In this document: piece after piece, positions 26,842 to 35,636 of the stretch
Layout: each line of letters opens with the position of its first letter
Numbering within the stretch: the stretch's first letter is position 1
Assembly (NCBI RefSeq): GCF_014634745.1
Contig: NZ_BMBP01000001.1
Span: forward strand, 421,607-485,606
Length of the DNA stretch: 64,000 nt
Source: Leuconostoc pseudomesenteroides KCTC 3652
GTDB taxonomy: Bacteria; Bacillota; Bacilli; Lactobacillales; Lactobacillaceae
Direction of reading: 5' to 3'
The notes under the pieces: generated by a model
Told to the model about the DNA's origin: nothing
The model's database searches: none
What the model saw: the letters and a program-made list of their open reading frames with translations, nothing else
Translations under genes and position numbers: made by a program

Positions 26842-27687
26842 TTATTGATTTAATTCCGCTAATGTCACTGTGTTTTCCAATAAAGTAGCGATTGTCATTG
26901 GCCCTACACCACCGGGCACTGGCGTAATAAAATCTGCAATACCTTGTGCTGAATCAAAGTCAACATCTCCAGTGGCTTTGCCATCAACGACGTTCATCCC
27001 CACATCAATCACGGTGGCACCTTGTTTCAAATCTTCCCCTTTAATAAAATTAGGAATACCCACACCAACGGCTACAATATCAGCAAATTTAAGCAAACGT
27101 TTCAAAACCGCGGGTTCTGTGTAGCGATGTGCAACCGTCACCGTTGCATCAGCATTATTTAATAAAGCTGACATTGGTCGCCCAAATAGTTGAGATCTAC
27201 CAACAACTAAAGCCACTTTGCCTTTTATAGGAATATGATAGTAATTCAATAACGACATCACACCTTGTGGCGTCGCTGCGACAGTATACGGCTCCAAAGC
27301 ATCCCCAAACAGCATACCTTGAACAGTTGCACCTAAACCGTCAGCATCTTTCTGAGGCGCAACTGCAGAAAATACCTGTCGTTCCTTGATGCCTTTAGCC
27401 AATGGACTTTGAACTAAAATTCCTGTCACATCATCATCCGCGTTTAACGATTCAACCAAAGCGATAACACTGTCCGTTGTTTCATCTGCGCCAACAGGAA
27501 TATCACGTGTTTGAATACCAAGCTTGGCTGCTTTCCGAGACTTCATGCCAACATACAATTGACTACCTTCATTGTCTGGGTCGTAAATCACAGCAAGCGT
27601 GACTGGCTTATCTAGTTTTGTCACACGTTGAGCCGTTTTGTCGTTAATTATTTTGGCAACTTTGGCACCGTCAAGTAGCTCTGTCAT
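26842..27687 (-). CDS. folD: Bifunctional methylenetetrahydrofolate dehydrogenase/cyclohydrolase FolD
   Basis: FolD interconverts methylene-, methenyl- and formyl-tetrahydrofolate, supplying purine and thymidylate synthesis. The 281-residue protein has SQLYVGMKSRKA with the YxxxK catalytic pair, GRSQLFGRPMSALL for NADP binding and the C-terminal PVPGGVGPMTIATLL. AAGGAG is 8 bases before ATG. It is divergent from the dCMP deaminase, and thyA and folC follow in the next 5 kb. Confidence 0.97.
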   Translation of the reverse strand: MTELLDGAKVAKIINDKTAQRVTKLDKPVTLAVIYDPDNEGSQLYVGMKSRKAAKLGIQTRDIPVGADETTDSVIALVESLNADDDVTGILVQSPLAKGIKERQVFSAVAPQKDADGLGATVQGMLFGDALEPYTVAATPQGVMSLLNYYHIPIKGKVALVVGRSQLFGRPMSALLNNADATVTVAHRYTEPAVLKRLLKFADIVAVGVGIPNFIKGEDLKQGATVIDVGMNVVDGKATGDVDFDSAQGIADFITPVPGGVGPMTIATLLENTVTLAELNQ

Positions 27688-27765
27688 TCAAAAATCTCCT
27701 TCAATCTTCACAATATTTTGTTATACTCATTCTATCAGATTCAAAAACAAAACGAGGCACATTAT

Positions 27766-28245
27766 ATGGATACACGTATTAGTTGGGACCAATATTTTAT
27801 TGCACAGGCAGCCATTCTGTCCACACGATCAACATGCACAAGATTACACGTAGGCGCTATTATCGTGCGAGATCATCGCATAATAGCAAGTGGTTATAAC
27901 GGTAGTGTTGCAGGTACACCCCATTGCACTGAGGTTGGTGATCTCATTGTCGATGGTCATTGTGTACGAGCCGTTCATGCTGAACAAAATGCGCTCATGC
28001 AAGCAGCGCAAATGGGCATTAGCGTTGACGGTGCAGAAGTTTACGTTACAGATGTACCATGCGTGCAATGTACTAAGCTCTTGCTCCAAGCAGGCATTCG
28101 TAACATTAACTTTATGCGCAATTATCATAATGATCCATTTGCTGAAGAACTATTACGTCAAAAACATGTTTCACTTAAGCAAGTACCATTTTCATCACAA
28201 ACAGCCCATCAAATTGATTTAAACCAATTTATCGCGCATGAATGA
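27766..28245 (+). CDS. comEB: dCMP deaminase (ComEB-like)
   Basis: A 159-residue zinc deaminase: VHAEQNA (His and catalytic Glu) and PCVQC (two Cys) are the zinc site, with TRLHVGAIIVRDHRIIASGYNG typical of deoxycytidylate deaminases. It makes dUMP for ThyA, encoded next. ATG 27766 follows GAGG by 8 bases; the open frame upstream to 27718 is ignored. The name ComEB comes from the comE locus of Bacillus; here the gene is not next to comEA/EC, so the competence link is historical only. Confidence 0.9.
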   Translation: MDTRISWDQYFIAQAAILSTRSTCTRLHVGAIIVRDHRIIASGYNGSVAGTPHCTEVGDLIVDGHCVRAVHAEQNALMQAAQMGISVDGAEVYVTDVPCVQCTKLLLQAGIRNINFMRNYHNDPFAEELLRQKHVSLKQVPFSSQTAHQIDLNQFIAHE

Positions 28246-28252
28246 TAACTTT

Positions 28253-28292
28253 TAGTTCGTCAGAAAACCCATGCAATTCACGAACTATTTTT
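28253..28292 (+). terminator. Terminator after dCMP deaminase
   Basis: TAGTTCGT (28253-28260) and ACGAACTA (28280-28287) form a stem followed by TTTTT. Confidence 0.8.
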
Positions 28293-28457
28293 AAGTTTAC
28301 CATATTTTTTACTTTTAGAAAACGAATAGCATTTAAAAGTATTTTTTGTTATTATTATTCAATAAAAAACCAATAACGACAAGCACTCAAGAGTTTATTA
28401 CAATTTTGTAACACGTCAATACAAGCGTCAGAACAACGTTTTAAAAAGCGTACAAAT
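28293..28457. other. A+T-rich gap before thyA, no gene seen
   Basis: Between the deaminase terminator and the thyA promoter there is about 165 bases of A/T-rich sequence with stop codons in every frame. A near-palindrome TTACAATTTTGTAA is visible near 28399-28412; I cannot tie it to a regulator. Confidence 0.5.
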
Positions 28458-28486
28458 TTGCTATTAAATCGCGTTTTCGTTAATAT
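28458..28486 (+). promoter_or_regulatory. Promoter candidate of thyA
   Basis: TTGCTA (28458-28463), 17 bases, TAATAT (28481-28486). The predicted start near 28493 leaves a leader of about 68 bases that contains a good SD and a 6-codon ORF (28517-28537). Confidence 0.55.
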
Positions 28487-28516
28487 TTAAGTAATGATTT
28501 TTGAAAGGAATCACGC

Positions 28517-28537
28517 GTGTCAAACTATCCAAAATAG
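28517..28537 (+). CDS. Possible 6-codon upstream ORF in the thyA leader
   Basis: GTG TCA AAC TAT CCA AAA TAG, preceded by AAAGGA at 28504-28509 with 7 bases spacing. This is the only strong SD in the leader; thyA itself has none nearby. It may be a coupling leader peptide or chance. Confidence 0.3.
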   Translation: MSNYPK

Positions 28538-28560
28538 CTAAAGCGCGTACAATAAAAAAC

Positions 28561-29529
28561 ATGTCTCAAAATGAACAGCAATACTTAGATCTAGCACAAA
28601 AAATTCTCGATGAGGGTACTTTAAAAGGTGACCGTACCGGAACCGGCACACATTCACTGTTTGGCACACAAATGCGTTTTAATTTACAGGAAGGGTTTCC
28701 ACTCTTAACCACAAAAAAGGTCTTTTTCGGCTTAATTAAAAGTGAACTTTTATGGTTTTTACGTGGTGACAATAACATTCGTTTTTTGCTCGAACACAAT
28801 AACCATATTTGGGATGAATGGGCTTTTAAAAACTGGGTTGAATCTGATGCCTATGATGGCCCTGATATGAGCGGCTTTGGCCAACGCTCACAGCATGATG
28901 CTGAATTCAACAAAGCCTATCAGGAACAAAAAGCTATTTTTGTCGACAAAATCCTTCATGATGACGATTTTAAGGAAACGTACGGCTACATTGGTGATGT
29001 TTATGGTAAATTATGGCGTGGTTGGAAAACAAACAGCTTAACTGCCGGTGAAGACACGATTGATCAAGTCAATCGTCTTATCAATCAAATCAAAACAACC
29101 CCTGATTCTCGGCGATTAATCTTGACGGCATGGAACGCTGAAACCACACCTCAAGCACCTCTACCTTCTTGCCACGTTTTAAGTCAATTCTATGTTGCTG
29201 ATGGTAAGCTTAGTTTACAACTATATCAACGCTCCGGTGACTTTTTCCTTGGTGTGCCGTTTAACATTGCTTCATACTCCCTATTGCTTCATATGGTTGC
29301 TGCCCAAACTGGCTATGAAGTCGGCGATTTTATTCATACAATTGGCGATACACATATTTATAACAACCATATTGATCAAATTAACGAGCAACTCTCACGA
29401 CCAATGCACAAACTACCAAAACTCTGGCTAAATCCAGAAGTAAAGTCACTCTTTGACTACACGATGGATGACATCAAAGTTTTGGATTACGATAGCGAAC
29501 CAGCTATCAAAGCACCTGTTGCCGTTTAA
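28561..29529 (+). CDS. thyA: Thymidylate synthase ThyA
   Basis: ThyA methylates dUMP to dTMP using methylenetetrahydrofolate. The 322-residue protein shows [12 protein letters not shown], the ThyA insertion of lactic acid bacteria (about 85-145), catalytic Cys204 in [10 protein letters not shown] and [17 protein letters not shown] for folate and dUMP. ATG 28561 starts the normal family N-terminus, though only A-rich sequence without a clear SD precedes it. The frame is open from 28501 but no start with suitable SD is in frame. Confidence 0.96.
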   Translation: MSQNEQQYLDLAQKILDEGTLKGDRTGTGTHSLFGTQMRFNLQEGFPLLTTKKVFFGLIKSELLWFLRGDNNIRFLLEHNNHIWDEWAFKNWVESDAYDGPDMSGFGQRSQHDAEFNKAYQEQKAIFVDKILHDDDFKETYGYIGDVYGKLWRGWKTNSLTAGEDTIDQVNRLINQIKTTPDSRRLILTAWNAETTPQAPLPSCHVLSQFYVADGKLSLQLYQRSGDFFLGVPFNIASYSLLLHMVAAQTGYEVGDFIHTIGDTHIYNNHIDQINEQLSRPMHKLPKLWLNPEVKSLFDYTMDDIKVLDYDSEPAIKAPVAV

Positions 29530-29565
29530 AAAAGCTATCCCTGATTACTGCGGGATAGCTTTTTT
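29528..29565. terminator. Bidirectional terminator thyA / radC
   Basis: AAAAAAGCTATCCC (29528-29541) pairs with GGGATAGCTTTTTT (29552-29565). It overlaps the stop codons of both convergent genes' ends (thyA stop 29529, radC stop 29535). Confidence 0.92.
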
Positions 29566-30158
29566 AATTGCTTCTTTTCAGACATACTCCAATAATCACT
29601 GTGCGTCACAACAAATGAATCAAACAAATGAATATCCATTTGTTGGCCAAGTGTTGCTAGTCGCTGACTAAAAACAATATCTGCTTTAGATGGCATGACA
29701 TAACCACTCGGATGATTATGAACAATCATAAATCCCACAGCATTTGCTTTCAAAACACGTTGAAAAATTTCTCTAGGTGACGCTTGCACATGACTCACAG
29801 TACCCACAAAAACCGTTTCCCAACCAATAACGTTTAGCTGTGCATCTAAAAGCGCCAAGCACAGCTGTTCCTGAGGTAAATGCCCGATTTTTTTTTGCGC
29901 AAATGTCCCCATTTTAGTCGAATATTTTGCGTTCAGTAAAACCTGTCTTTTTTGAAAAGCAACTGCTTTTCCTATTTCAACACCGATCAATAACGCTTGA
30001 TTCGCAACTTCATTATGTGAGACAAAGTCCTCAGCTGTATCATGTGTTATTTCATTTAATGTATAAGGTTCAGGAAAGTAACGTTGAAAATTACGTAGTG
30101 CATGGTTTTCATCTTGGCCAAATAGTCTGTAAAATTGTTTAATTTTATTAGTAATCAT
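29535..30158 (-). CDS. radC: RadC family protein (JAB/MPN domain)
   Basis: A 207-residue protein whose C-terminal half (about 95-200) is a JAMM/MPN domain with HNHPSGYVMPSKAD (His147, His149, Asp160), the RadC signature. The N-terminal helix-hairpin-helix part is short and degenerate compared with the usual UPF0758 form. RadC's role in DNA repair is not well supported and it may act as a metalloprotease or in recombination. GAGG is about 8 bases before ATG 30158. Confidence 0.88.
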   Translation of the reverse strand: MITNKIKQFYRLFGQDENHALRNFQRYFPEPYTLNEITHDTAEDFVSHNEVANQALLIGVEIGKAVAFQKRQVLLNAKYSTKMGTFAQKKIGHLPQEQLCLALLDAQLNVIGWETVFVGTVSHVQASPREIFQRVLKANAVGFMIVHNHPSGYVMPSKADIVFSQRLATLGQQMDIHLFDSFVVTHSDYWSMSEKKQLKKLSRSNQG

Positions 30159-30184
30159 GTTGTTTGCCTCTACAACATAATACG

Positions 30185-31582
30185 TTAGTACAGTCTCTTT
30201 CTCCCAAAATGTAATGCACTTAATGACAAAATGGCAGACAACACAATCAACACAACATCAACCCTAAACGTCCAAATCGTGCCTGAATGCGTTGCTACGA
30301 CCAAGTCGCGAGCATCGTCCGCGTGCTTTTGAAAAGTTGCAATAATGCCGGCAGCTAAGGCAATACCAATGGCCGCAGAGTAATTATTAGTTGCTGAAAA
30401 AATTGAATTACCGGCACTCTGGAAATTCACTGGCACCTGACTAATTGTGAAAGTCATGTTATTTCCAAACCAAAAACCAGCACCAATTTGAATGACCATA
30501 AAGCCAAGTGTTAACCAAGTCAAACTAATCGGCAAGAATGCCATCAAAACAGTCCCTATCAACATTAATATCAAGCCGGTAATGATTGGCACACGCGCAC
30601 CAAAGCGATCATATAGCCTACCTGACAAAATAGCCATCAGCGCATATCCCAGTGCCCCAGGTAGTAATGCCAATCCTGCTACTTGCGAGTTTTGCAATAA
30701 TACAATCTGTAAAACCATTGGCACCGCATAATTAAACGTTAAATTAACAACCTGCGTTGTAAATGAAGCTGCCATACCAAAACGAAAAGTTTTATATTTA
30801 AAAATTGCCGGATTAATCAGTGGGTTAGCAATTCGCTTTGCGTGAAATAGATACCCCACTAACCCAACTATCATCGCCACAATCATGCTCAAACTCAAAG
30901 TATTGATCAATCCATGAGTGCTCGTTCGTTCGATAACAGAAATACCCGCCACAAAAAAAATACTCAGGAGTAGCCAACCGATTAAATCTAGCTTCTCTTT
31001 TTTTAATGGTGCAACCTGTTGAATGGTCCACCAACCTAATACGAGTGAAAAAAGTTGAATCGGTAGCACTACCCAAAATACCATATGCCAACCGTAATTT
31101 TGTGTTAAAAACCCACCAAATGCTGGTCCAATGGCTGGGGCAAACGAGATAATCAATGACCCCAATCCAACCATCGTTCCGCGCTTTTTCTCTGGTACTT
31201 GTTCAAAAATCACGTTATACATTAAAGGAAAACCAACGCCACCGCCAATGCCTTGTAACAGACGCCCAAATAATGTCCAGCCAAAATCGCCACTAATAGC
31301 ATTAATTAACACACCAATTAAAGAAATAATAGTTGCAGTGATAAATTGACTGCGGTTAGTAAAATTTTTCTTTAACCATGGTGATAAGATAACCACCATG
31401 CTGGTCAGTAAAATAACACCAGACGTCAACCACTGCACGACATTAGACGTGACATTAAATTCTGTCATTAATATCGGGAAACTAACATTTAATGCTGTTT
31501 CTAACATAATATCAGTAAACCCTAAAATTCCAATTGCCAAAACGCTAAAAACTAAGCGTAATGATAATTTTTCACTTTGCAT
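30185..31582 (-). CDS. MFS drug transporter, 14-helix DHA2 type
   Basis: A 465-residue integral membrane protein with about 14 helices. LFGRLLQGIGGGVGFPLMYNVIFEQVPEKKRGTMVGLG is the DHA2 motif A/C region, and ISFAPAIGPAFGGFL matches the antiporter motif. It should export cationic or lipophilic compounds with proton exchange. Its start overlaps the folC stop by 11 bases, so it is co-translated with folC; no regulator is encoded beside it. GAGAAGAG serves as SD. Confidence 0.88.
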   Translation of the reverse strand: MQSEKLSLRLVFSVLAIGILGFTDIMLETALNVSFPILMTEFNVTSNVVQWLTSGVILLTSMVVILSPWLKKNFTNRSQFITATIISLIGVLINAISGDFGWTLFGRLLQGIGGGVGFPLMYNVIFEQVPEKKRGTMVGLGSLIISFAPAIGPAFGGFLTQNYGWHMVFWVVLPIQLFSLVLGWWTIQQVAPLKKEKLDLIGWLLLSIFFVAGISVIERTSTHGLINTLSLSMIVAMIVGLVGYLFHAKRIANPLINPAIFKYKTFRFGMAASFTTQVVNLTFNYAVPMVLQIVLLQNSQVAGLALLPGALGYALMAILSGRLYDRFGARVPIITGLILMLIGTVLMAFLPISLTWLTLGFMVIQIGAGFWFGNNMTFTISQVPVNFQSAGNSIFSATNNYSAAIGIALAAGIIATFQKHADDARDLVVATHSGTIWTFRVDVVLIVLSAILSLSALHFGRKRLY

Positions 31583-32753
31583 ACTCTTCTCTCACTTTAC
31601 TTACAAAATACAACGAACCCGTTAATACTGTTAAATCAGCGTCAGATTGTCTGAGGGCTGTTTGCCAGTTTACTGCCGTGCCCACTGGATATTTTTTGGC
31701 AGTTGCTTCAATATTCAAACTATGTCTACCATTTGGTCCAGTAAACGGCACTAAGGTAATGGCAAAACGATTCTGCGCTAAAATTTCAGAAAAAGAATCA
31801 GTCACATTTTTATCCATTAAACTACCAATAATTAAGTGAATCTTACCCGTTGGATAAGAATTGATTAGTGCTTTGTACAAGGCATGTAGCCCTTGCGCAT
31901 TATGAGCACCGTCAATCATTAGGCTTTTATTCAGCAACTCAAACCGTGCGGGAAATCGCGTTGACGCCAAACCATGAATGATGGCAGAATTTGGAATACG
32001 TTTATCAAAAGCACGTACAGCCGCGACCGCAGTAGCTGTATTCACAATTTGATACTCTCCGGGTAATCCAGGTTTAAACTCGCCCAATTGGCCGACTATA
32101 ACATTCGTAGCATGTTCTTTAATAACAGATAGCGCTTCACTAGAAATTTGACCAATAACCACAGGCATGTTCTTGTGAATAATACCTGCCTTTTGACGGG
32201 CAATATCAGCAATAGTCGGACCCAATAGGGCTTGATGATCTAAACCAACGCTTGTAATGACAGCCACACGGGCATTTGGCATTACATTGGTCGAGTCAAG
32301 CAAACCACCGATACCAACTTCAATCACTAGCGCATCAAGGTCTTGTCGCGCAAAAAAAGTAAACATAATAGCTGTCAAAACTTCGAATTCAGTCGGAATA
32401 TCCGGTGCCAACTCACAATCTAGGTCAATTAAAATGTCCGCGACATCTTGAGTGACCGATAACAAATCCTCTGATGCAATCATTTTATTATCAATTTGAA
32501 TTCGCTCCCGAAAATCGGTGATGAACGGTGAAATAAACAAACCCGTATGAAGTCCGGCAGATTGTAATATGTTGCTGGACATCGTAGCAACTGAACCTTT
32601 TCCGTTAGTTCCTGTAACATGAATCGCTGGTGGCAGAATCTTTTCTGGATTGCCCAAACGATCAAGTAAGGCGTGCATGCGTTCTAGTGACTCCTTTTGC
32701 CCGCCTTTTGGGCGACTATGAATATAGGCAATGGCTTCTGCAACTGTTCTCAT
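31572..32753 (-). CDS. folC: Folylpolyglutamate synthase / dihydrofolate synthase FolC
   Basis: A 393-residue Mur-ligase-type enzyme that adds glutamates to folates. The P-loop GTNGKGSVA is near residue 50, SPFITDFRERIQI and EVGIGGLLDSTNV follow, and the C-terminal domain begins at DGAHN. ATG 32753 follows GGAGG by about 6 bases; the in-frame ATGs at 32765 and 32786 lack such an SD. It forms an operon with the MFS gene. Confidence 0.93.
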   Translation of the reverse strand: MRTVAEAIAYIHSRPKGGQKESLERMHALLDRLGNPEKILPPAIHVTGTNGKGSVATMSSNILQSAGLHTGLFISPFITDFRERIQIDNKMIASEDLLSVTQDVADILIDLDCELAPDIPTEFEVLTAIMFTFFARQDLDALVIEVGIGGLLDSTNVMPNARVAVITSVGLDHQALLGPTIADIARQKAGIIHKNMPVVIGQISSEALSVIKEHATNVIVGQLGEFKPGLPGEYQIVNTATAVAAVRAFDKRIPNSAIIHGLASTRFPARFELLNKSLMIDGAHNAQGLHALYKALINSYPTGKIHLIIGSLMDKNVTDSFSEILAQNRFAITLVPFTGPNGRHSLNIEATAKKYPVGTAVNWQTALRQSDADLTVLTGSLYFVSKVREEYAK

Positions 32754-32817
32754 GTCTTCCTCCATCAAAGATATTCTTACACCCATTATAATCTCATATC
32801 ATTTTAAAAAATAAAAG

Positions 32818-32838
32818 CCGTCCATTTTGTTTGGACGG
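32818..32838 (-). terminator. Terminator after cshA
   Basis: CCGTCCA/TGGACGG stem (32818-32824 with 32832-32838) followed by a T-rich tract on the minus strand. Confidence 0.88.
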
Positions 32839-32884
32839 TTTCATCGTGTTTATTTCTCTTACTATTTACTCGAGCAACGGCATT

Positions 32885-34435
32885 TTAGCCTTTTTCACGA
32901 ACGGTAAATTCTCGGCGATTCCCGCCGCTATTACGGCGGCTCTCATTTGAACGACCATCACGACGCTTGTAATCACCAAAGCGACGTTCACTTGTACCAC
33001 GGCGATCATTACTACGATCACCATTGCCACGTCGATTGCGATTACCACGATAGCCACCACCACGATTACCATCACGGCGACCGCCACCATTGCGTGAACC
33101 ACCGCCCTTACGTCGTGGTAATGGACGTTCGCGTGTGATTTCTACTGGTGTGTTTTGCTTTTCTAAGTCAGCTGCACTAGATAACAAGGCTGCCGCTAAT
33201 TGTTCAGCAGAATATTGTGCAGTCAAAGCATTAACTTGATCTTGAATTTCTGCGACATCAGTTGACTGAATTAACTTTGCGACTTCTCCAGCGGCATTAT
33301 TAATTTTACCAACACGAGCCTGTTGTAATGTTGCAGGCTCGAGAGGCGTCATACGTTTTTTAGTCAAATCTTCAACTGCACGTAGATAATCCATTTCATT
33401 TGGTGCTACAAATGTCACTGATACACCCTTAGCACCCGCGCGGCCCGTACGGCCAATGCGGTGCACATAACTTTCAGGATCTTGTGGAATATCGAAGTTA
33501 TAGACGTGAGAAACATCCTTAACATCAAGGCCACGAGCTGCGACATCTGTTGCCACCAAAATATTGATTTCATGTGATTTAAACTGAGCCAAAACACGTG
33601 AACGCATTTGTTGCGTTAAATCACCATGTAAGCCAGCAGCATGATAACCACGAGCTTCTAAACCACGAGCTAATTCTTCCACGCGACGCTTTGTGCGACC
33701 AAACACAATGGCCAATTTTGGTGCTTGCACATCAAAAATACGAGTCATCGTATCAAATTTTTCATTTTCACGCATCCGTACAAAGTATTGATCAACCAAA
33801 TCAGTTGTCAATTCTTTAGCTTCAATTTGAATATGCTCTGGGTTAGTCATGAACTTAACACCAATACGCTTAATAGCAGGTGGCATTGTAGCTGAGAATA
33901 ACAACGTCTGACGCTCGGCTGGTGTCTTATCAATAATTGATTCAATATCATCCAAGAATCCCATGTTCAACATTTCATCGGCTTCGTCTAGAACAAGTGT
34001 ACGAACGTGATCCAATCTAACTGTTTTGCGGTTAATGTGGTCTAGCAAACGACCCGGTGTACCAACAAGTATTTGTGGATGTGACTTCAAATTTTGAATT
34101 TGACGGCGAATGTCAGCGCCACCAAACACAACTTGTACATCAACATGCTTATCATGTCCAAGCTTTTTTAATTCTTCTGCCGTTTGGATTGCCAATTCAC
34201 GTGTTGGTGAAACAATCAAAGCTTGAATGTTTTTATTCTCTAAATCAATATGTTCCAAAATTGGCAAACCAAAAGCAGCTGTTTTACCAGTTCCCGTTTG
34301 CGCTTGTCCAATGACATCACGTCCTGATAATGTCAACGGAATTGTTTTTTCTTGGATTGGTGTCGCTTCGACATAACCATGTGTTTTAATGGCATCTAAA
34401 ATATCTTGTGACAAACCTAATTCGCTAAATTTCAA
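32885..34435 (-). CDS. cshA: DEAD-box RNA helicase CshA
   Basis: A 516-residue helicase with all DEAD motifs in order: AQTGTGKT, PTRELA, GTPGR, DEAD, SAT, ATDVAARGLDV and HRIGRTGRAG. The C-terminus (about 430-516) is a basic RGG-like tail rich in Arg, Gly and Asn, expected to bind RNA. CshA takes part in mRNA decay and ribosome assembly, especially in the cold. The start is TTG 34435: AAGGAG lies 7 bases upstream, and the family begins KFSELGLS. It lies at the end of the rlmCD-murF-hydrolase-cshA gene series. Confidence 0.94.
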   Translation of the reverse strand: MKFSELGLSQDILDAIKTHGYVEATPIQEKTIPLTLSGRDVIGQAQTGTGKTAAFGLPILEHIDLENKNIQALIVSPTRELAIQTAEELKKLGHDKHVDVQVVFGGADIRRQIQNLKSHPQILVGTPGRLLDHINRKTVRLDHVRTLVLDEADEMLNMGFLDDIESIIDKTPAERQTLLFSATMPPAIKRIGVKFMTNPEHIQIEAKELTTDLVDQYFVRMRENEKFDTMTRIFDVQAPKLAIVFGRTKRRVEELARGLEARGYHAAGLHGDLTQQMRSRVLAQFKSHEINILVATDVAARGLDVKDVSHVYNFDIPQDPESYVHRIGRTGRAGAKGVSVTFVAPNEMDYLRAVEDLTKKRMTPLEPATLQQARVGKINNAAGEVAKLIQSTDVAEIQDQVNALTAQYSAEQLAAALLSSAADLEKQNTPVEITRERPLPRRKGGGSRNGGGRRDGNRGGGYRGNRNRRGNGDRSNDRRGTSERRFGDYKRRDGRSNESRRNSGGNRREFTVREKG

Positions 34436-34470
34436 AATTTTTCTCCTTGCACCTATTGTGCGTAAGCCAT

Positions 34471-35613
34471 TCACTTTACAGGAATGGCAGTCATTTGTGT
34501 AAATATTTTTTTGGCTAGTGGCTGGAAACTATGTGATTTGTAATACTGATTACTCAATAGCACAACAGCATTCTGTCCATTTTTTGACAAAATTACAGTT
34601 GGTTCATAACCTGGTAATATGCCATGTGCGGTCATATATTTTGGAAAATGATACATCCCCGCAGCATAACTTTCACCAAGCTTAGTTCGCCATAACTGTG
34701 CCGGACTGTCTATCAGCTTTTTGTTAATCATCAAATAATAATAGCGATACAGGTTACCTGTTGTCATTGCAACGTTACCAGTTCCTGTTTCACGATGATA
34801 GGCAACATTGTCATCACTATACGGCTTATCATATGAATCATCATAACCAATCGCACGATTAGCGGACGTTTTGAACATATCATATTGCACTGCATTTAAA
34901 TGGTAGTGACGATCAAACATTTGTTCAAACAATTCCGTATAAGTTTTATGTGTCACCTTCATCAATATGCCAGCCAACAAGCGATAGTTAACCGCCTGAT
35001 ATGACCAGCCATAACCAACACCCGGCTCACCAATAACAACCGCATGATCCGCAGAAAAATCAATATTATCCGCTTCTGATTCAAAAGTTACTGGCTGTAT
35101 ATGTTGACTTAACCCGCTAGTCATTGTTATCAAATCACTTATTGTAATTCTATCCGAATTAGCAACATTAGGGTAAAACTGACTCAGCTTTGTATCAAAA
35201 GATAGCTTACCTGCTTCAATTTCTTTCATAACTAGTGTTGCTGTTAATCCTTTTTGAACTGATGCAATTTGAAACAATGTTTTGGCGTCATTAACACGTT
35301 TCGTTTTAGCATCGGCGTAACCATAGCCTTTTTGTAAAATAATTTTATTGTTATGCACAATTAATGCAGTTCCAATATAGTGCGCCTGCTTTAACTGGTT
35401 ATCAGCATCTTTAGCCAACGCAACTTTAGGCACGACGTTGGTACTTAACATGGCGACATTGTTAACGCTGAAGTCATCATTTTTAATTGGCTTCAATTTA
35501 ACAGATGATTCTTTGAGTTTTAAGGGCCAAAAAGTACCTAATAACAAGCTCAGTAAAAAAATTACAAGCACCCATTTCCTTCGCTTAATGTTTCGACTTT
35601 GCTTTCGTTGCAT
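34471..35613 (-). CDS. Serine hydrolase of the beta-lactamase / PBP4* class
   Basis: A 380-residue protein with an N-terminal membrane anchor (about 12-28) and an extracellular class C beta-lactamase fold: SxxK is SVQKGLTA (near 118), YxN is YQAVN (near 208), and HGILPGYEP probably provides the third motif. It could be a D,D-carboxypeptidase, esterase or wall-modifying enzyme; activity on antibiotics is not implied. GGGGA is 7 bases before ATG. It sits 23 bases after murF, linking it to wall synthesis. Confidence 0.88.
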   Translation of the reverse strand: MQRKQSRNIKRRKWVLVIFLLSLLLGTFWPLKLKESSVKLKPIKNDDFSVNNVAMLSTNVVPKVALAKDADNQLKQAHYIGTALIVHNNKIILQKGYGYADAKTKRVNDAKTLFQIASVQKGLTATLVMKEIEAGKLSFDTKLSQFYPNVANSDRITISDLITMTSGLSQHIQPVTFESEADNIDFSADHAVVIGEPGVGYGWSYQAVNYRLLAGILMKVTHKTYTELFEQMFDRHYHLNAVQYDMFKTSANRAIGYDDSYDKPYSDDNVAYHRETGTGNVAMTTGNLYRYYYLMINKKLIDSPAQLWRTKLGESYAAGMYHFPKYMTAHGILPGYEPTVILSKNGQNAVVLLSNQYYKSHSFQPLAKKIFTQMTAIPVK

Positions 35614-35636
35614 AAGTGTGTCCCCGACACATTAAA

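Noticed and set aside
32888..33120. Low-complexity repeat region in cshA
   Set aside because: It encodes the RGG-like RNA-binding tail found in many DEAD-box helicases; no exact DNA repeat unit is maintained.
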